A DNA stretch of 64,000 nt from Larkinella sp. C7 (GTDB taxonomy: Bacteria; Bacteroidota; Bacteroidia; Cytophagales; Spirosomataceae): NCBI RefSeq assembly GCF_006149005.1, contig NZ_VBSL01000004.1:310001-374000 (forward strand), given 5' to 3'. A program made the position numbers and the translations under genes. Of the stretch, positions 25,296-34,394 are shown in pieces (within the stretch, counting starts at the first letter, position 1; the number at the start of each line of letters is the position of its first letter). Below the pieces are notes generated by a model. It had not been told where the DNA came from and ran no database searches. It saw only the letters and a program-made list of their open reading frames with translations.

Positions 25296-26033
25296 ATGAT
25301 TCAGGTAATTAACCGCGCGCTTGACCTGCTGGAGCAAATTGCGAACGAACCGGAGAAACCCAAATCCCTGACAGAGCTGGCCGACGGCTTAAGTCTGAAC
25401 CACGGTACCTGCGCCAACATTCTCAAGACGCTGGTAACCCGGGGGTATGTCGAGCAGATCGGTACCAAAAAAGGGTATATTCTGGGGGCCAAATCGTATT
25501 ATTTAACGGGGAATAAGTCGTACCAGAAAGACTTGCTGGAAGCCGCCCGCGAAGAGATGGATGCCCTGACGCTGCTCATCAATGAAAACTGTTTGCTGGC
25601 CGTTCTTAAAGATAATCAGCGGATTGCATTGTATCGGACCTTCGCTGAACAGGATTTGCAGGTGCGTACGACCGACATCAAACCGGTGTACGATTCGGCT
25701 TCCGGGCGGCTTTTGATCGCGATGCTCCCCGACGAAAAGAAGCAGCGGTTTATCGCAAAATATGGTCTTCCGACCGGCGACTCCTGGCCCGAAATTCAGT
25801 CCGAATCGAACCTGCTGGAGACCCTGGCGCTTATTCGCCGGGAAGAACTGGCCCTGCAAACCATTGCCAACCGCCACGTCATGGGACTGGCAGTGCCCAT
25901 TTACAAGAATGGCCTGGTGGTGGCCAGCCTTAGCATCTACCTGCCCGAATATCGCTACATGGCATTGGACAAAAGACAACTGATTGCCTCACTTCGCAAT
26001 TCGGCTGAGAAGATTAATAAACGATTGATTTAA
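25296..26033 (+). CDS. IclR-family transcriptional regulator
   Basis: A 245-residue regulator. N-terminal winged helix (about residues 1-65: VINRALDLLEQIANEP ... LTELADGLSLNHGTCANIL ... TRGYVEQ) and a C-terminal effector-binding domain (about 75-245: YDSASGRLLIAMLPDEK ... GLAVPIYKNGLVVASLSIYLPEY). IclR proteins often control sugar-acid or aromatic catabolism. It sits directly upstream of, and in the same direction as, the SusC/SusD/GH10/glucarate dehydratase-like locus, ending with a terminator before it. It is the best candidate for the regulator of that locus (inference). Confidence 0.92.
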   Translation: MIQVINRALDLLEQIANEPEKPKSLTELADGLSLNHGTCANILKTLVTRGYVEQIGTKKGYILGAKSYYLTGNKSYQKDLLEAAREEMDALTLLINENCLLAVLKDNQRIALYRTFAEQDLQVRTTDIKPVYDSASGRLLIAMLPDEKKQRFIAKYGLPTGDSWPEIQSESNLLETLALIRREELALQTIANRHVMGLAVPIYKNGLVVASLSIYLPEYRYMALDKRQLIASLRNSAEKINKRLI

Positions 26034-26051
26034 AGTGAATTGTGTTGAAGC

Positions 26052-26076
26052 AAAACGGGGCTTCGGCCCTTTTTTT
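26052..26076 (+). terminator. Intrinsic terminator after IclR
   Basis: GGGC (26058-26061), TTCG loop, GCCC (26066-26069), then a run of seven T, preceded by AAAA. A canonical Rho-independent terminator separating the regulator from the SusC operon. Confidence 0.9.
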
Positions 26077-26155
26077 GTGTCCGGCGAAATCCATCAATCG
26101 ACTGAAAGCACTATTTTTTATAAAAAAACTGAAAATAATTTGGAGTGAATCCGGA

Positions 26156-26187
26156 TTTGTGATTAGAATTGCAATGAAATAAAATTA
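26156..26187 (+). promoter_or_regulatory. Possible Bacteroidota-type promoter for the second SusC operon
   Basis: TTTG at 26156-26159 and TAAAATTA at 26180-26187 with a 20-nt spacer resemble the -33 TTTG and -7 TAnnTTTG elements of Bacteroidota. The -7 match is imperfect. It lies 36 bp upstream of the SusC ATG, in an AT-rich stretch unlike the coding DNA around it. Confidence 0.35.
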
Positions 26188-26222
26188 GATTTTATAATAT
26201 AAAAATTAAAATTCTGAACCCT

Positions 26223-29222
26223 ATGAAAAAAAACCTTTATAGATGGCTTTGTGTCTGTCTGGCGGTTTTGTTGATCCCGTCGATCGGATGGACGCAATCG
26301 GTGGTGATAACGGGCCGGGTAACCGGGGCGGCTGACAATGCGCCCTTACCGGGTACGTCGGTTTCGCTCAAAGGAACCACAACGGGAACCACAACGGATG
26401 CGGAAGGAAATTACCGGCTAACATTGGCAAACCAGGCCAATGCAACGCTGGTCATTTCGTCGGTGGGTTACGTGGCACAGGAAATCGCCGTCGGGAAACA
26501 GTCGGTCGTCAATGCCGCTCTGGTGGTCGATTCCCGGCAACTGGATGAGGTCGTCGTGGTAGGCTACGGAACCGTCCGGAAGTCGGATTTGACCGGCTCC
26601 CTGGCGCAGGTGAAGGCCAAAGAGCTGAACGCGTTTCCGGCAACCAACGTCCTCCAGGCGTTGTCGGGCCGGGCGCCGGGCGTGCAGGTGACGCAGAACA
26701 CGGGGGCGCCGGGGGCCGGTATCAGCGTCCGGATTCGGGGGACCAACTCGATTCAGGGCAGCAACGAACCGCTGTATGTGGTGGACGGTTTTCCGACTTC
26801 GGGCAGCAATCCGACCATCATCAACAACACGGATATTGAAAGTATTGAAATTCTGAAAGATGCCTCGGCGACGGCGATTTACGGGTCGCGGGGGGCCAAC
26901 GGCGTGGTTTTGATTACGACCAAACAGGGCAAATCCGGCAAAATGCAGGTGGATTACGAAGGCAGCTACAGCACCCAGACCCTGCGCAAAAAACTGGATT
27001 TGATGAATGCCCGGGAGTATGCGACGTTCTACAACGAACAGGCCACGACCGATAAAGTGACGCCGTATTTCACGCAGGCGCAGATCGATGGGTTTGGCGA
27101 AGGGTTCGACTGGCAGGATCTGATTTTCCGGAAAGCGCCCATGCAGACGCACAACCTGACCATCAGCGGAGGCAACGAGAAAACGCGGTATTCGGTGGGC
27201 GGGAGCATTTTTAACCAGCAGGGCATTGTGATCGGCAGTGACTACAAACGGTATTCGCTCCGGGCCAACATCTCGTCGGATGTCAGCCGGAAACTCAATC
27301 TGTCGTATGGGGCCACGCTGACCAAAATCACAACGAGCCGCCAGAATTCGGGGGGCGGCAACCGGGGCGGTTCGCTCATCTCGGCGGCCATTTCGGCCCC
27401 GCCAACCCTGACACCGTACAACGAAGACGGTTCGTATCGCGTACTGGCAACGGCCTATCCCTTCATTTCCAATGTGTTGACCAATCCGCTCAATTACATC
27501 TACCAGTCTTCCGATGATGTCGATGCCAACCGGGTGCTGGCCAACGCGGCCCTGACGTTCAAACCGTTCGACGGCCTGGCCATCAAGATTTCCGGCGGTA
27601 TTGAAAACAGCGATGACCGCACGGACTCCTACACAACAACCAAATTTGTCAACTCCCAGGGCAGTGCCAGCGTGTCGACGAGCCGGGGAATGAGCCTGTT
27701 GAGTGAAAACACGATCAGCTACATCAAAACTATTGCCGTCAAACACAGCATTTCGGCAGTGGCCGGATTTACTTACCAGGATTTTCTGAGCAAATCATTG
27801 AACGCGTCGGGCGTGGGCTTTCTGAGCGACATCACCGAAACCGCCAATCTGGGTTCGGCGGCAACACCGGGTATTCCGGGGACGGGTTATTCGCTCAGTA
27901 CGTTGCTGTCGTATCTGGGGCGTGTGAATTACAGCTATAACAATAAGTATCTGGCTACGATCAGTTTCCGGGCCGACGGGTCTTCCAAATACAGCGAAGG
28001 CAACAAATGGGGCTACTTCCCCTCGGGCGCTCTGGCCTGGCGGGTATCGGAAGAAGAGTTCATGAAAAATGTGCCGTTCATTACCGACCTGAAGGCGCGG
28101 GCGAGCTGGGGCCTGACGGGTAGCCAGGCGATTGGGGCGTATGCGACCCTCAACAACCTGTCGGCGGGAAAAACCGTGTTCGACGATGCGCTCTACAACA
28201 CCTTCGCCCCCGGAACGCAGTTGCCCGGCAACCTGAAGTGGGAAACCACGGAGCAAACCGACTTCGGGATCGACGCGGGTTTTCTGGGCAACCGCTACCG
28301 CCTGACCCTCGATTATTACATCAAACACACCCGCGACCTGCTCAATACGGTGCAGTTACCGAGCGGTTTTGGGTTTACGAGCACGATTCGGAACGTCGGC
28401 GAAATTCAGAACAAAGGGCTGGAAATTGGACTGGAAGCTCGAATTTTTGACAAAGCGTTTAAATGGGATGTCAACGGCAATATTTCCTTCAACCGCAGCA
28501 AGGTGGTCAAACTGAATGGCGGGCAGGACATTCTGGGCGGCAGTGTGGGCGTAACGCTCATCAGCGATGCCGCCAACCTGCTGCGCGAAGGTCAGCCGAT
28601 GAGCGTGTTTTATGGGTACGTGGAAAACGGCTACACCGAACAGGGTAAGGTGAAGTATGTGGACCAGAACGGTGACAACGTGATCAACCAGCTCGACAAA
28701 ACCATCATCGGCAATCCGAACCCCGACTTTATTTACGGTTTTAATTCGGCCATGTCGTTCCGGGGTTTCGACCTGACGTTTTTCGTGCAGGGAACGCAGG
28801 GGAACAACCTGGTCAACGTCAGTTCGATCAACAACACGCTCGACTACGGTTTTGGGCTGAACATGCCCCGGGAAGTGTTGTATAACCACTGGACACCGAC
28901 CAACACCACCGCGAAATACCCGGTTATTTCCCGCGCCAACAGCTACAACTATTCCGACCGCTTTGTCGAAGATGGGTCGTATTTGCGCCTGCGAAACATT
29001 CAACTGGCTTATAACCTGCCTTTGCAGAAAATGGGCGTCACCTGGATGCGGACGGCGCAGGTCTACGCCAGTGGGCAGAACCTGCTGACCCTCACGAAAT
29101 ACTCGTGGTGGGACCCGGAAACCAACTCGCAGGGTGGCGCTAATTCCATCGGTCAGGGTATCGACCACTACAGCTATCCCACCTCAAAATCCGTCACCTT
29201 TGGCCTGCGGGTCGGTTTTTAA
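26223..29222 (+). CDS. SusC/RagA TonB-linked outer-membrane transporter (no STN domain)
   Basis: A 999-residue transporter. Signal peptide ends near GWTQ (residue 25); carboxypeptidase-regulatory-like domain at 28-105 (ITGRVTGAADNAPLPGTSVS); then LDEVVVVGYGTVRKSDLTGS at 108, the plug (IRIRGTNSIQGSNEPLYVVD, ILKDASATAIYGSRG) and a barrel ending FGLRVGF. Unlike the SusC at 7185-10580 it lacks an STN domain, so it is not wired to a FecR/sigma pair. It imports oligosaccharides with the adjoining SusD. Neighbouring GH10, GH2 and acid-sugar enzymes point to a xylan-type or other uronic-acid-bearing glycan. Confidence 0.95.
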   Translation: MKKNLYRWLCVCLAVLLIPSIGWTQSVVITGRVTGAADNAPLPGTSVSLKGTTTGTTTDAEGNYRLTLANQANATLVISSVGYVAQEIAVGKQSVVNAALVVDSRQLDEVVVVGYGTVRKSDLTGSLAQVKAKELNAFPATNVLQALSGRAPGVQVTQNTGAPGAGISVRIRGTNSIQGSNEPLYVVDGFPTSGSNPTIINNTDIESIEILKDASATAIYGSRGANGVVLITTKQGKSGKMQVDYEGSYSTQTLRKKLDLMNAREYATFYNEQATTDKVTPYFTQAQIDGFGEGFDWQDLIFRKAPMQTHNLTISGGNEKTRYSVGGSIFNQQGIVIGSDYKRYSLRANISSDVSRKLNLSYGATLTKITTSRQNSGGGNRGGSLISAAISAPPTLTPYNEDGSYRVLATAYPFISNVLTNPLNYIYQSSDDVDANRVLANAALTFKPFDGLAIKISGGIENSDDRTDSYTTTKFVNSQGSASVSTSRGMSLLSENTISYIKTIAVKHSISAVAGFTYQDFLSKSLNASGVGFLSDITETANLGSAATPGIPGTGYSLSTLLSYLGRVNYSYNNKYLATISFRADGSSKYSEGNKWGYFPSGALAWRVSEEEFMKNVPFITDLKARASWGLTGSQAIGAYATLNNLSAGKTVFDDALYNTFAPGTQLPGNLKWETTEQTDFGIDAGFLGNRYRLTLDYYIKHTRDLLNTVQLPSGFGFTSTIRNVGEIQNKGLEIGLEARIFDKAFKWDVNGNISFNRSKVVKLNGGQDILGGSVGVTLISDAANLLREGQPMSVFYGYVENGYTEQGKVKYVDQNGDNVINQLDKTIIGNPNPDFIYGFNSAMSFRGFDLTFFVQGTQGNNLVNVSSINNTLDYGFGLNMPREVLYNHWTPTNTTAKYPVISRANSYNYSDRFVEDGSYLRLRNIQLAYNLPLQKMGVTWMRTAQVYASGQNLLTLTKYSWWDPETNSQGGANSIGQGIDHYSYPTSKSVTFGLRVGF

Positions 29223-29226
29223 TTTT

Positions 29227-29300
29227 ATTGAGCGAATTAGTGAATGAGCGATTGAGTGGCTGTCGCATGGATAATTCACTCAATCACTCATTCGCTCAAT
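29227..29300 (+). repeat. Hairpin in the SusC-SusD spacer, word-repeat arms
   Basis: 29227-29258 and 29277-29300 form an imperfect stem: ATTGAGCGAA pairs with TTCGCTCAAT and GAATGAGCGATTGAGTG pairs with 29277-29293 with one mismatch, leaving a bulge. The arms consist of repeats of GAGCGA/GAGTGA-like words. It lies inside an operon, so it more likely protects or separates message segments than ends transcription completely. Confidence 0.6.
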
Positions 29301-29311
29301 CACAAATAGAT

Positions 29312-30760
29312 ATGAAAAAGATACTATTTCTTCCCCTGATTCTTAGCCTGTTATCCTGCGAGGATGTGCTGGTTGAGAAGCCCAAAGCCGTCGCGGTGGA
29401 GACGTTTTACAATACCGCCAGTGAAGTAGAAGCGGCCGTGAATGCGGCATACGCCCAGCTCCGGGCCACCAATGGCATCACGGGGCAGTTGGGTGCGCAG
29501 CTCGAAGCGTATACCGATTACAGTTATGGCCGGGGTAGCTACCAGGTGCTGAGCGATTTTCAGGGGCTGAACAGCACGAACATTCCGCGGACCGACGACG
29601 GCTGGCGGTTGTTCTACCTCTGCATCCGCAATGCCAATCTGGTGATTCAGAATGCCCCGAAAGGCAGCAGTATCAGCCCGGCCGACGTCACGAAATATGT
29701 CGCTGAAGCCAAATACCTGCGCGCTTTCGCGTATTTCTGGTTGGTTCGCAACTGGGGTGGCGTGCCGATCCGCACCGAAGCGACGCTCAATGAACCCAAT
29801 GTCAAGCGCAACACCGCCGAAGAAGTGTATACCTTGATTCTGAGTGATTTAAAAGAAGCCGAAGCCAATCTGCCCGACAAAGGCACGCAGGTGGGCCGGG
29901 CCACCAAATGGGCGGCCAAGGCGGCTTTGGCCGAAGTGTATTTTACCCGGAACCAGTACGCCGAAGCCCGCGACAAAGCCGACGAAATCATCAAATCCGG
30001 GAAATTTTCGCTGGTACCGGTGACGGTTGCCGCCGATTTTGACAGCAAGGTGTTCGGCCCGACGGTCGTTACTTCGACGGAAGAAATCTGGTATCTGAAA
30101 GCAACCCGTCAGGGCGGGCAGGGAATGTATCTGGCCATGTTTGCGCACCATCCGGGTTCGAGACTCCACGGTGCTGGCGGTTTTTATGCGCATTACAGCG
30201 ACACCCAGAACAATCCGGTGCAGAAAACCTGGGACGAAAAAGATTTACGGAAAACCGCCTTCTGGTATAGCTGGGACATTGGCCTGGGGAAAAACAGCAT
30301 TTTGTGCAAGAAGTTTTCGGACCCGGTTGCGGCTACCAGCGACGGCGCGGGGAATGATTTCCCAATCTACCGCTACGCCGATATTTTGTTGCTGTATGCC
30401 GAAGCCGCCAGCCGGGCCGGAACCGGGCCAACGGCCGCTGCGATGGAAGCGCTGAATCAGGTACACCGCCGGGCCTACGGAAAGGTGCCAACGGTGGCTT
30501 CGGACGTGGATTTCAAACTGGCGGACTATACCGCGACGACCTTTCATGAACTGGTGCTGAAAGAGCGAGGCTACGAAACGCAGTACGAAGCCAAACGCTG
30601 GCTCGATCTGAAACGGCTCGGAACGGCCAAACTGAAAGAGGTGATCAAAACCGCCACCGGAAAAGACGTGGCCGATAAACACCTGTTCTGGCCCATTCCG
30701 GTTGCGGAGCTGAATTACAACACCGCCCTTACCGCAACTGACCAGAATCCGGGGTATTGA
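29312..30760 (+). CDS. SusD/RagB-family surface glycan-binding lipoprotein
   Basis: A 482-residue SusD. ATG 29312 is chosen over an upstream in-frame start because it gives the lipoprotein signal MKKILFLPLILSLLSC with Cys16; the upstream codons fall in the intergenic hairpin. TPR start: TFYNTASEVEAAVNAAYAQL; C-terminal signature HLFWPIPVAELNYN ... TDQNPGY. Partner of the upstream SusC; it caps the transporter and binds ligand at the surface. The aromatic residues responsible for sugar stacking cannot be picked out from sequence alone. Confidence 0.93.
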   Translation: MKKILFLPLILSLLSCEDVLVEKPKAVAVETFYNTASEVEAAVNAAYAQLRATNGITGQLGAQLEAYTDYSYGRGSYQVLSDFQGLNSTNIPRTDDGWRLFYLCIRNANLVIQNAPKGSSISPADVTKYVAEAKYLRAFAYFWLVRNWGGVPIRTEATLNEPNVKRNTAEEVYTLILSDLKEAEANLPDKGTQVGRATKWAAKAALAEVYFTRNQYAEARDKADEIIKSGKFSLVPVTVAADFDSKVFGPTVVTSTEEIWYLKATRQGGQGMYLAMFAHHPGSRLHGAGGFYAHYSDTQNNPVQKTWDEKDLRKTAFWYSWDIGLGKNSILCKKFSDPVAATSDGAGNDFPIYRYADILLLYAEAASRAGTGPTAAAMEALNQVHRRAYGKVPTVASDVDFKLADYTATTFHELVLKERGYETQYEAKRWLDLKRLGTAKLKEVIKTATGKDVADKHLFWPIPVAELNYNTALTATDQNPGY

Positions 30761-30872
30761 TCAGCGGTTTTCGATATCCGATACGATGGATTATAAAAAC
30801 GGGCGCAATCGGGCAATTCAAATTTCCAAAAAATAACTAGCCCGCCAATTTCCAACCGGTTACCAATTGAAA

Positions 30873-32249
30873 ATGAAACACATTGTTACGGCAGCATTCC
30901 TAACCTTTTCGGCCCTTCAGGCTTCGGCCCAGCTTTCCGACGAGTATAAAAATCAGTGGAACGACCCCGCCATCCAACAACGCATTGCCGATGGCATCCG
31001 CGAAAACCGGATGGGGACCTTCACCATTCAGTTTACGGATAAAGAAGGGAATCCCATATCAACCGGGGAGGTTTCGTTAACACAAACCCGCCACGATTTT
31101 TACTTCGGAGCCAATGGCTTCATGGTGAAGGGGTTTAAGAATCCGAAAGAAGATGCGCTGTATGAAGCGCATTTTGCCAAACTATTCAATTTCGTCACCA
31201 TTCCGTTTTACTGGCCCGAACTGGAGCCTGAACCGGGCAAACTCCGTTTTGGAAAAGATAGCCCCTATAGTTACCGCCGTCCTGCGCCCGACGTCGTGAT
31301 GGAGTTTGTCCGGAAATACAATCTCACACCCAAAGGCCATACGCTCGTGTGGGACAATCCGCGCTGGTCGCTGCCAACCTGGTTACCGAAGGATGAAAAA
31401 ATCATGGAGCAGAAAATCAGCAAACGGATTCAGGAAATCGGCGAGCGGTACGGTCACGACATTCAGATTTGGGACGTAGTCAATGAAGTAACCGACCGAC
31501 ACCCCGACGTGCTGATGCCTAAAGATTTCGCGTTGAAAGCGTTTAAGGAAAGCGAGCGCCATTTCCCGAACAGCAATGTGTTTACGCTTAATTTCACTAC
31601 TGGCATCTGGGGACGTAGCAACAAGCGTGAATACAATGCCGATTACCTGCTCACCGAAAATCTGCTGTTACGGAATGCCAAAATCAATGCGATCGGTATG
31701 CAGTTTCATAACTTCAGCGAGCCGGAATATGAACAGATCCTGAAGGGTAAAGCCATGACGCCTTCCACCTTGTTCCACACCCTCGATTTGTACGCCGACT
31801 TCAATTTGCCCATTCACATTACCGAAATTACGGTATCGGCTTTGTCCGAGAAAGGCCCGGAATACCAGGCCGTCATGACTGAGAATTACTACAAACTATG
31901 GTTTAGTCACCCCAAAGTGGAAGGCATTATCTGGTGGAATCTGGTCGATGGAACAGCCGCTCCCGCCCGCATTAAACCGGACGGTACGGTCGTGCCCGGC
32001 GAAGACAAATGGAAAGGCGGGCTGTTAAACCGTGACTTTACCAAAAAGCCCGCTTACAACGTATTAGACCGGCTTATCAACCAGGAGTGGCGTACGAACG
32101 TAACGACTTCGCCCAAAAATAACGCGGTAAGTTATAAAGGATTCTACGGTACGTATAAAGTGGTTACGCAACGGAACGGGAAGAAATACGAGAAAGAAGT
32201 TCAGTTCCCGAAAAGTGGCGCACGTACGCAGGTCGTGGTGCTGGACTGA
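30873..32249 (+). CDS. Glycoside hydrolase family 10 (endo-1,4-beta-xylanase-like)
   Basis: A 458-residue exported enzyme (signal MKHIVTAAFLTFSALQASAQ). A short beta-rich N-terminal domain (about 45-80, QTRHDFYFGANGF) precedes the GH10 barrel. The general acid/base is Glu205 in DVVNEV and the nucleophile Glu318 in IHITEIT. The usual GHTLVWH active-site motif reads GHTLVWDNPRW, with Asp instead of His, as known from plant-type GH10 members. A ~60-residue C-terminal extension (YKVVTQRNGKKYEKEVQF...) follows the barrel. It probably cleaves xylan or a decorated variant before or during uptake by SusC/SusD. ATG 30873 is used rather than the TTG two codons upstream. Confidence 0.9.
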   Translation: MKHIVTAAFLTFSALQASAQLSDEYKNQWNDPAIQQRIADGIRENRMGTFTIQFTDKEGNPISTGEVSLTQTRHDFYFGANGFMVKGFKNPKEDALYEAHFAKLFNFVTIPFYWPELEPEPGKLRFGKDSPYSYRRPAPDVVMEFVRKYNLTPKGHTLVWDNPRWSLPTWLPKDEKIMEQKISKRIQEIGERYGHDIQIWDVVNEVTDRHPDVLMPKDFALKAFKESERHFPNSNVFTLNFTTGIWGRSNKREYNADYLLTENLLLRNAKINAIGMQFHNFSEPEYEQILKGKAMTPSTLFHTLDLYADFNLPIHITEITVSALSEKGPEYQAVMTENYYKLWFSHPKVEGIIWWNLVDGTAAPARIKPDGTVVPGEDKWKGGLLNRDFTKKPAYNVLDRLINQEWRTNVTTSPKNNAVSYKGFYGTYKVVTQRNGKKYEKEVQFPKSGARTQVVVLD

Positions 32250-32319
32250 CAAGGCGCATGGTCGATGCGCATTAAAATCGTAGAATAAGGCCCTTATACG
32301 GCAATCAAAAAAAACAAGT

Positions 32320-33525
32320 ATGAAAATCATTGACCTGCGAACCCGCTGCGTGGCCATTCCGCTCAACGCCCAGCTTCGCCACAATACCGGCGTGCATCCC
32401 GGTTATTTTCTCCGGACCATTGTCGAAGTCATCACCGACGAAGGCATTGTCGGACTGGGTGAAGTGGGCGGGGGAGACCAGCGGGGGGCATTGCAAAAGC
32501 TGAAACCGCGCATCATCGGGCTCGATCCGTTTCAACTGGAAATCATGAAGTTGAAAGTACTGCGGAGCATTTATTACCTGTCCAATGCCCGCCTGTATGC
32601 CGCCCTCGAAATGGCCTGTCTCGACATTCAGGGCAAAGTGCTGGGGCGCCCGATGAGCGATTTGCTGGGCGGACGCATCCGCGACGAAGTGCCCTTTATT
32701 GCGTATCTGTTCTGGCGGTATGACCGGCCGGGTGGGGGTGGTGCAGTATCCCGGCATGACGAAACCGCCGAAGATCTGGCCGACTATTGCCAGGAACTGC
32801 ACGAAACGCTGGGCGTCAAGGCGATGAAGCTCAAGGCGGGGGTGATGGCTCCCAAAGAGGAGGTTCGGGTTTTGGAACTCTGCCGCAGGCAATTGGGCGA
32901 CGATTTCGGCTTGCGAATCGATCCGAACGGCTTGTGGTCGGTGCAAACCGCCGTGCAGATGGGCCGCCGGATGGAAGACCTGAACCTCGAATATTTTGAA
33001 GATCCGTCGTGGGGACTGGAAGGCAATGCCGCCGTCCGCAAGCAGATTCGCATTCCGGTGGCAACGAACATGTATCCCGCCAAATTCGACGACCTCGCTC
33101 CGGCAATTCGGATGGGTTCGGTGGACATTGTGCTGACCGACCTGCATTACTGGGAAGGTCCGCGCGGGGTGAAAGACCTGGCTGCGGTTTGCAATACCTT
33201 CAATCTGGGCGTTGCCATGCATTCCGGGGCGGAGTTCGGCATCGAACTGGCGGCCATGATTCATACTGCTTCGACCATTCCGACCATGAATTTTGCCGGT
33301 GATGCCCATTACCATTACCTCACCGACGACATCATCGAGGGCGGTTTGATGAAGTACGAAAACGGTTGCATCAAGGTGCCCACCGGGCCGGGGCTGGGTG
33401 TCACGCTCGATGAGGACAAGATGAAACATTACGAAAAATATTACGAGGAGAAAGGCGATTACTACGCCCGTTTTCACCAGGATCCGTATCGGCCGGATTG
33501 GTTTCCGACCGTGGGAGGGATGTGA
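32320..33525 (+). CDS. Enolase-superfamily acid-sugar dehydratase (glucarate dehydratase-like)
   Basis: A 401-residue member of the mandelate racemase/glucarate dehydratase branch. Visible catalytic elements in order: KAMKLKAG (K-x-K base), LRIDPNG (metal Asp), YFEDPSWGLEG (metal Glu), ATNMYP (metal Asn), TDLHYWEG and AMHSGAEFGIELA (His base region). This set resembles glucarate dehydratase, which removes water from an aldaric acid to give a keto-deoxy acid. No signal peptide, so cytoplasmic. It lies between GH10 and an SDR in a polysaccharide locus, suggesting use of uronic or aldaric acid side groups. Exact substrate is open. Confidence 0.85.
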   Translation: MKIIDLRTRCVAIPLNAQLRHNTGVHPGYFLRTIVEVITDEGIVGLGEVGGGDQRGALQKLKPRIIGLDPFQLEIMKLKVLRSIYYLSNARLYAALEMACLDIQGKVLGRPMSDLLGGRIRDEVPFIAYLFWRYDRPGGGGAVSRHDETAEDLADYCQELHETLGVKAMKLKAGVMAPKEEVRVLELCRRQLGDDFGLRIDPNGLWSVQTAVQMGRRMEDLNLEYFEDPSWGLEGNAAVRKQIRIPVATNMYPAKFDDLAPAIRMGSVDIVLTDLHYWEGPRGVKDLAAVCNTFNLGVAMHSGAEFGIELAAMIHTASTIPTMNFAGDAHYHYLTDDIIEGGLMKYENGCIKVPTGPGLGVTLDEDKMKHYEKYYEEKGDYYARFHQDPYRPDWFPTVGGM

Positions 33526-33599
33526 AAGGAATAGGGGATATTGAATCCTGAACATCAAATATTGAATAGCGAAATTGACTATCGAAAAAGAGACGCTCA

Positions 33600-34394
33600 A
33601 TGAGGAGATTGACAGGTAAAAAAGCCCTGGTGACGGGGGCGTCGGGCGGTATTGGAAAGGCCATTGCGCTGCGGCTGGCGGAGGAAGGGTGTGAGGTGGT
33701 GATTCACTTTCACGAAAACCGGGCCGACGCCGAAACCGTCGCCGACGCGATCCGGCAGAAGGGCGGTGTTGCTCATGTGTTGCAGGCCGATTTACAGCAT
33801 ACCGCTCAGGCCATCCGCCTGGGCGAACAGGCGTGGGAGTTGGCGGGGTCGCTGGATGTGCTGGTCAACAACGCGGGGGTTTCGTACAAAAAGCACTTTC
33901 TGGACGTAACGGAAGCTGATTTTGAGCAGTTTAACGCGGTCAATTTCAAAAGCACCACCTTCCTGACTCAATCAGTGGCCCGAAATATGGTAAAACAGGG
34001 TGTTGCGGGAAGCATCTGGACGATAACATCAGTCAACGGCATCCGACCCGGTTTGGGGCTGAGTCTCTACGGCGCAACCAAGGGGGCGCTCGAAACCCTG
34101 ATGAAAGGCGTTGCGATGGAACTGGCTCCGCACCAGATTCGGGTGAATACGCTCGCCATCGGGGCCATTCAGACCGACATCAACCGGGCGGTCTGGGAAA
34201 ATCCGGCCCTGCTTCAGGAAGTCAGTCAGGGGATTCCGGCCGGGCGACTGGGGCAGGCTGAGGAGGTGGCGGCAGTGCTGGTCGATCTGGTGGCGTCGGG
34301 CAGTTACATGACCGGTTCAACGATCACCCTCGACGGCGGTTTGCTGCTGATGCGCGGATATGGGAAACCGGGGCCTTATGAAGCCGGAAAATGA
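33600..34394 (+). CDS. Short-chain dehydrogenase/reductase in acid-sugar operon
   Basis: A 264-residue classical SDR. GASGGIGKA (15-23) binds the cofactor, NNAG in VLVNNAGVSYKK, catalytic Ser in TITSVNG, and YGATK gives the Tyr-x-x-x-Lys pair. The C-terminus GSYMTGSTITLDGGLLLMRG is typical of gluconate 5-dehydrogenase and 3-oxoacyl-reductase-like enzymes. In context it may oxidise or reduce a sugar-acid intermediate from the upstream dehydratase. Its 3' end overlaps the convergent PIN-toxin gene by 19 bp. Confidence 0.9.
   Translation: MRRLTGKKALVTGASGGIGKAIALRLAEEGCEVVIHFHENRADAETVADAIRQKGGVAHVLQADLQHTAQAIRLGEQAWELAGSLDVLVNNAGVSYKKHFLDVTEADFEQFNAVNFKSTTFLTQSVARNMVKQGVAGSIWTITSVNGIRPGLGLSLYGATKGALETLMKGVAMELAPHQIRVNTLAIGAIQTDINRAVWENPALLQEVSQGIPAGRLGQAEEVAAVLVDLVASGSYMTGSTITLDGGLLLMRGYGKPGPYEAGK

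Noticed and set aside
26418-27746. 442-codon minus-strand ORF inside the second SusC gene
   Set aside because: Shadow of a high-GC gene; Arg/Gly/His-rich sequence without a domain.
33526-33599. Possible repeat (TATTGAAT words twice) before the second SDR gene
   Set aside because: Words repeat in one direction only and no inverted partner arm is present; likely low-complexity spacer.
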